DNA of 64,000 nucleotides, taken from NCBI RefSeq assembly GCF_030817415.1, contig NZ_JAUSZI010000002.1:5084001-5148000 (forward strand), written 5' to 3'. Origin of the DNA: Streptomyces umbrinus. Lineage in GTDB: Bacteria > Actinomycetota > Actinomycetes > Streptomycetales > Streptomycetaceae. The notes below the pieces were generated by a model. The model was not told the DNA's origin, made no database searches, and was given only the letters and a program-made list of their open reading frames with translations. The translations under genes were made by a program, and so were the position numbers. Below, one piece after another: positions 61,501 through 64,000 of this stretch. Every line of letters starts with the position of its first letter. Positions within the stretch are counted from its first letter, which is position 1.

Positions 61501-63090
61501 GAGTTCCGCGTAGGCCAGCCGCTCGTGGCCGTAGGACACGGCGGTCGCGTCCGGGGTGCGGGCCGCCTGCTCCTCGAAGGCCCGGTGGATCGGGCGGGTG
61601 TCCGTGTCCGGCCGGGCGGGCGGGGCGGTGAGCCGGGCCCGGTCCGCCTCGTCGAGCAGGTCCAGGGCGGACAGTGGGGCGTCCGGGTGTGCGGTGGCCG
61701 CCTCCAGCAGCCGGACGTACTGCGCGAGCATGCGCTCGGCGGTGGCCCGGTCGAACAACTCGGTGGCGTACTCCAGGCGTGCGGTGAACGCCCCGTCCGG
61801 GGCCTCGTCGACCACCAGCGAGAGGTCGAAACGGGCGCGGGCGCGGGGCGGCCGGACCGGCACGGAGGCGACACCGGGCAGCCCGAAGTCGGTGACGGTC
61901 TGCGGGCGCAGGGTGAACAGGGTCTGGAACAGCGGGGTGCGGGACAGGTCCCGGTCGGGTTCCAGCTCCGCGACCAGCAGCGGGAAGGGCACGTCCTGGT
62001 GGTCGAAGGCGTCCAGGACGGTCTGCCGGACGTTCTCCAGCAGCTTCGCGAACGTCGGGTCGCCGTCCCAACGCGTCCTGACGACAAGGCTGTTGACGCC
62101 ATAGCCCATCATCCGCGCCCATTCGGGGCGGCCCCGCAGCGAGGAGACCGTGCCGACGGTGATGTCGTCGCGGCCGGTGTACCGGGCGAGTAGCGCCTGG
62201 AACGCGGTGAGCAGCACGCCGAACGGTGTGGTCCCGGCCCGTGCCGCCGTCTCGCGGACGGCCGCCGCCGTCCGGTCCGGAAGCCGTCGGGTGACGGTGC
62301 CCGCGTCGTCGCCGCGGACGGCGGGGCGCCTGCGGTCGGCGGGCAGATCGAGGGGCGTGAGCCCGTCGAGCAGGCGCCGCCAGTGGGCGAGGTGGCCGTC
62401 GAACTCGCCCCGCAGGGCCCGTTCGTGCTCCCACAGCGCGTAGTCGGCGTACTGGGTCGCGGGCGGCAGCGGATCGCCGTCCGAGGTGCCGTGCCGGTAC
62501 AACGCGCCCAGCTCCTGGGCGAAGACGGCGGTGGACCAGGCGTCGCACGCGATGTGGTGGACGATCAGGACGAGTACGTGCTCCTCGGGGGCGCAGCGCA
62601 GCAGCGTGCCGCGCACCGGCCATTCCCGCTCCAGGTCCATGGGACGGGCGCCCTCGTGCGCGATGCGCTCGAGCACGGTGGACTCCCGGTGCGGGGCGGG
62701 GAGCGCGGTGAGGTCCTCCAGGGTGAGCGTGCCCGCCGTGGCCGGGTCGATCACCTGCTCCGGTGAGCCGTCCCGCAGCCGGTAGCGGGTGCGCAGGATC
62801 TCGTGTCGGGCCAGTACACCGTCCCAGGCATGCCGCAGTGCCGGCACGTCGAGGGTTCCGGTGAGCCGCAGTGCCAGGGTGACGAGGTACTCGTCGCTGT
62901 CCGGCCTCAGCCGGTTGTGGAACCACATCTGCCGTTGCCCCGCGGACAGCGGCAGCGGCCCTGGGCGATCCGCCCGGGGCGTCACCACGGGGGGCCGGTC
63001 ACGTCGGGGACGGCCGGCGAGCCGGCGCCGGAGCAGTTCGGCGCGCAGCTCGTCGGTGGTGCTCGGCCCGGGCGAACCCGTGTCGTCCAT
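55525..63090 (-). CDS. Dimodular NRPS C-A-PCP-C-A-PCP with C-terminal PBP/beta-lactamase-type hydrolase
   Basis: A 2521-residue megasynthetase. C1 (about 45-490) has HHIACDAW (H178/H179, D183). A1 (about 510-1010) has YTSGSTG at 650 and PCP1 the LGGDS Ser1055. C2 (about 1105-1560) has the altered motif FHGILEGW (His1259 kept). A2 (about 1575-2060) has FTSGSTG at 1719 and PCP2 the LGGHS Ser2105. The last 330 residues are a serine hydrolase of the beta-lactamase/PBP family: SLSK (Ser2220/Lys2223), KSGVNF at 2316 where Tyr is expected, and GHGGRTAGF near 2455. My hand-read A codes are DVFSVAMVHK (A1, unassigned, Thr-like at the end) and DLPKVAEVGK (A2, close to Asn). There is no E or classical TE domain. 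The ATG has AGGAG upstream. The N-terminal C domain implies an upstream donor. Confidence 0.93.
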   Translation of the reverse strand: MDDTGSPGPSTTDELRAELLRRRLAGRPRRDRPPVVTPRADRPGPLPLSAGQRQMWFHNRLRPDSDEYLVTLALRLTGTLDVPALRHAWDGVLARHEILRTRYRLRDGSPEQVIDPATAGTLTLEDLTALPAPHRESTVLERIAHEGARPMDLEREWPVRGTLLRCAPEEHVLVLIVHHIACDAWSTAVFAQELGALYRHGTSDGDPLPPATQYADYALWEHERALRGEFDGHLAHWRRLLDGLTPLDLPADRRRPAVRGDDAGTVTRRLPDRTAAAVRETAARAGTTPFGVLLTAFQALLARYTGRDDITVGTVSSLRGRPEWARMMGYGVNSLVVRTRWDGDPTFAKLLENVRQTVLDAFDHQDVPFPLLVAELEPDRDLSRTPLFQTLFTLRPQTVTDFGLPGVASVPVRPPRARARFDLSLVVDEAPDGAFTARLEYATELFDRATAERMLAQYVRLLEAATAHPDAPLSALDLLDEADRARLTAPPARPDTDTRPIHRAFEEQAARTPDATAVSYGHERLAYAELNARANRVARLLRARGAGPGSLVGVLLDRGTDLLPALLGILKSGAAYVPLDPAAPAARLELVLADTGAPLVLTDSAHGERLTGRYAGLILDLDRERSRLESLSAADLGPAAHLDDRAYVIYTSGSTGRPKGVEVTHRNVRRLLATAREHLAFDEHDVWTLFHSHAFDVSVFEMWGALLHGGRLVVVPLDTARSPDDLIDLLAAERVTVLSQTPSAFRGPVSAAADGDPRLGRLALRAVVCAGEQLGIPELGPWFDRMDPDRTSVLNMYGITETTVHATCHRVTRTDVDSGAGNPVGHPLADLAVRLLDPHGAPVPAGVPGEIHVSGPGVARGYLGRPRLTAERFVPDPYGPPGSRMYRSGDLARHRTDGVLEFLGRIDDQVKIRGFRVEPGEVETVLAAHPAVREAAVVVQEDGPGGKRLVGYVVPAGQGDIAVSELRRHLRAALPEYMVPSALVPMSGLPLTPNGKLDKRALPAPDDAPHRPDTDEASRAPRTAAEREFAAVWREVLGLERLGVEDSFFDLGGDSIRAVTLVGALRAAGYDVTIRDVFDHRTVAGMCAVAGTRAPASAGAAVLPFELVGAEDRERLPDALVDAYPMTRAQVGMVVDMLGHDRHNTYQNVATTRMRDTGPFSLPALHAAARTVTARHDVLRTSFDLHSCSVPMQLVHSSADVPVEVRDLRGIDADAVRASLHRFHDEDRARRFDLAVPPLLRLTVHRTDDGWWLSASEFHGILEGWSYHSLLRELLDCYRDIRESGAPGPYRAPGVRFADSVAGELRALDSAPARAYWTRTVSGHPAFELPPHWGEPDRPREDFWVRAPFDDLEEKLRALAADAGASLKSVLVAAHGTVLSRLGGGPRFTGGVVVHTRPETVGADRVHGMHLNTVPFVFRRPAGTWRELVREAFEQEAELWPYRQFPMPEMREDAQGPRLVNVVLNHVDFARLESDAVDMDSVMAPGTTEFDLAVTTVRRHIGLKTNTTVLTRERAERIARLYRRVLEAMAADPGGDATETFLEAGEEEAVRRTGGTKSAADAPSVLALFESRVASCPDAAAVVRGVERVSYAELDARARRLAHALRERGVRPESRVAVLLDRGPDLIAALLAVWKAGGAYVPIDPSYPAARVASIVAGSGAAVAVTSSAYAERFTDTDTVVTDAASAGRSAGHPAGRTAQEPGPVRHAGAPGTLAYVIFTSGSTGTPKGVEVTHGSLAHHVAWAARELASLGEGGAPLFSSVAYDLVVPNLWAPLVSGQPVHTVPQDTGPARLGDELAAGAPYSFVKLTPGHLGLLAEQFTPAQAAGLAGVLVVAGEPLHGSVVRRWRELAPGARLVNEYGPTETCVGTTVHELADLVPDDDVVPIGKPLPGATVHVLDESLRQVLPGVPGELYAGGTGVARGYTGRPGLTAERFLPDPFGPPGARLYRTGDLVRQLPDGTLEFLGRTDDQVKIRGHRVEPGEVRAALAGHPGVRDAYVTAHEGELAAYVTPAVPEDLTAHLARLLPEHMVPATFTALPTLPLTANGKVDRTALPAPARAGRADDDHHVAPRTPTEKRVARIWRDALGVERVGVRDGFVGLGGHSLKLITVLAEARRAGLPLTLRMLYEYGTLEELAAALDALPPVRRAPEASAPAPVRDTGARPAFDEDDLLAAMDRHRVPGVAVALLHDGEAVSARGYGVTAADGGPVTCRTPFRVGSLSKHVTALAVLGLAAQGVLGLDSDVNRYLTSWRVPGRSPVTIRDLMSHRSGLGTVPVTHYHPADPIPTLPQLLDGLPPADHPPVRAEFPAGQVFRKSGVNFSVLELLLQDVTGETFPDLAERLVLGPLGMTDSSFDQWYPQRSATPTATGHDVHGTPLAGGWRVRAEAASGGLWSSALDLAKVAAEIRRARLGRPGAVLLTRPLARQLLTVTHPGSFYGLGTVVDDTGSGTEYGHGGRTAGFRAGAFTRLDTGTGFVVLTNAESGQALGTFVADALRRRDGDGAATRQWPGDATRPVDDEA

Positions 63091-63153
63091 GGGAACAGCT
63101 CCTAGGTCAACTCGTCGTCGGCTCGGCGGTCGGCTCAGTGGTCGACCCGGCGG

Positions 63154-64000
63154 TCAACTCGGTGTGGTCGAGGACGGCTCCGCCATCGCCACCGCGATCT
63201 TCCGCGGGCCGGTGAACGGCTCGCGGCCGTGTGCGGCCAGCATGTTGTCGACGATCAGGACGTCGTCGCGGCGCCAGTCGAAGCGGGTCGTCGCCGAGCG
63301 GTAGGCGGCCCGCAGGTGGGCGACCGTCTCGTCCGGGATGCGCCCGCCGTCGCCGAAGTAGGTGTTGGTGGGCAGGTCCTCGTCGGGGAAGATCTCCCGC
63401 AGCCCTTCCCGGACCTCCGGGGCCAGCGAGGTGACGTGCCAGAACGTGGCGTGGTTGAACCACACCTCCTCGCCCGACAGGGGGTGCCGGTGCACCGCGG
63501 CCCGGACGGCCGTCGTACGCAGCCCGCCGTCGGCGCGCCACTCGGCTTCGATGCCCTTGTCCCGGCAGTACCCCACGATCGTGTCCCGGTCGCCGGTGCC
63601 GAACGCCTCCTGCCACGGCACTCCGAAGTCCGCGTGGAAGTTGCGCACCACACGCCAGCCGCCGCGCCGCACGAACTCCTCGCGCACCGCCGGCTCGATG
63701 GCCCGGTACACCTCGCGGATGTCGGCGAGCGGGGTCGCGCCCCGGGTGTGGGCGGGCTCGATGCAGTAGAAGTAGAGCGTGTTGGGCCAGACCGCCTGGT
63801 ACGAGTTCTCGTTGTGCAGAAAGATCTCCTCGTCGGCCGGGTAGTCCGTCGAGGTGTACACCTGCCCCTTGATCGTGGAACGCGGCGAGGAGCGCTCGGC
63901 ATAGCTGAGCGGTCCGCTCCCGGACAGGGCGCGCACCACCCCGTCGAACCCGTCGACGCCGCCGACCTCGAAGCCGCGCAGCAGGATCGCCCCGCGTTCG
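63154..64000 (-). CDS. Fe(II)/2-oxoglutarate dioxygenase, TauD/SyrP-like (5' end cut by window)
   Basis: The visible 281 residues belong to the TauD/TfdA superfamily. AILLRGFEVGG near the window edge is the typical early strand. The iron ligands are His-x-Glu in IFLHNENSYQAVWPN and a late His in DNMLAAHGREP; the Arg of GPRKIAVAMAE should bind 2-oxoglutarate. The HxE variant and the FNHATFWHVTSL segment recall clavaminate-synthase/AsnO and SyrP-type amino-acid hydroxylases. It lies 63 bp upstream of the NRPS in the same direction, so it probably hydroxylates an amino acid of the product, free or on the carrier. The start is beyond base 64000. Confidence 0.9.
   Translation of the reverse strand, partial: ERGAILLRGFEVGGVDGFDGVVRALSGSGPLSYAERSSPRSTIKGQVYTSTDYPADEEIFLHNENSYQAVWPNTLYFYCIEPAHTRGATPLADIREVYRAIEPAVREEFVRRGGWRVVRNFHADFGVPWQEAFGTGDRDTIVGYCRDKGIEAEWRADGGLRTTAVRAAVHRHPLSGEEVWFNHATFWHVTSLAPEVREGLREIFPDEDLPTNTYFGDGGRIPDETVAHLRAAYRSATTRFDWRRDDVLIVDNMLAAHGREPFTGPRKIAVAMAEPSSTTPS

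Noticed and set aside
55492..62193. A 2233-codon open frame on the plus strand opposite the NRPS
   Set aside because: It is an antisense shadow created by third-position GC bias; its product is Gly/Arg/Val/Gln-rich without any domain, while the minus strand encodes all NRPS core motifs.

Overview
The window is chromosomal DNA of a Streptomyces or close relative. GC is very high, with third-codon-position bias and many GTG (some TTG) starts. Marker families include SsgA-like, Rpf, AfsR/SARP-type regulators, tricorn protease and secreted actinomycete phospholipase A2. The left end (rsmA, rpf, tatD, zinc-ribbon protein, rsmI, pmt, two penicillin-binding proteins, ssgE, cobalt/nickel ECF transporter) follows the gene order I remember around SCO3149-SCO3161 of S. 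coelicolor. That comparison is from memory.

Layout. 1-6.7 kb: conserved housekeeping block. 6.7-12.1 kb: an accessory insert between pmt and the PBP genes, lower in GC in places. It holds a HAD hydrolase, an XRE regulator, a string of overlapping small genes of which two look frameshifted, and a two-gene DUF6232-type unit whose proteins share a short RHIM-like motif at their facing ends. 12.2-21.3 kb: two tandem PBPs, ssgE, cbiMN-cbiQ-cbiO behind a possible Nur site, ohrR-ohr and an EstB-like serine hydrolase. 21.5-31.2 kb: DMT permease, YbaK, methyltransferase, cysteine hydrolase, TetR-MMPL pair with two operator-like palindromes, and a tricorn protease. 31.5-36.0 kb: small coiled-coil gene, then a MerR regulator divergent from an FMO/BVMO, alpha/beta-hydrolase and SDR operon. 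The hydrolase has proline in place of the nucleophilic serine.

36.2-46.3 kb: a secreted 71-residue peptide with three QVMW repeats, an AfsR-like SARP/NB-ARC/TPR regulator, an unassigned GT-B-like protein with a small partner, an NB-ARC/TPR protein carrying an N-terminal amyloid-type motif, exonuclease III, a GNAT and a phospholipase A2. 46.5-54.6 kb: a two-component system divergent from a second SARP-NB-ARC regulator, then a DedA protein and a MacB/FtsX-type ABC exporter. An almost identical 21-bp element lies before the SARP gene and before the exporter gene. 54.6-55.5 kb: non-coding, with a 22-bp tandem repeat.

55.5-64 kb: a biosynthetic locus running off the right edge. It has a dimodular NRPS (C-A-PCP-C-A-PCP) ending in a fused penicillin-binding-protein/beta-lactamase-type serine hydrolase domain, preceded by an Fe(II)/2-oxoglutarate dioxygenase. 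The second A domain reads as Asn-like, so a beta-hydroxylated Asn-containing peptide released by the C-terminal hydrolase is a reasonable hypothesis. The TCS, SARP and ABC genes are plausible regulators and exporter.

No tRNA, rRNA, CRISPR array or complete insertion sequence was seen.
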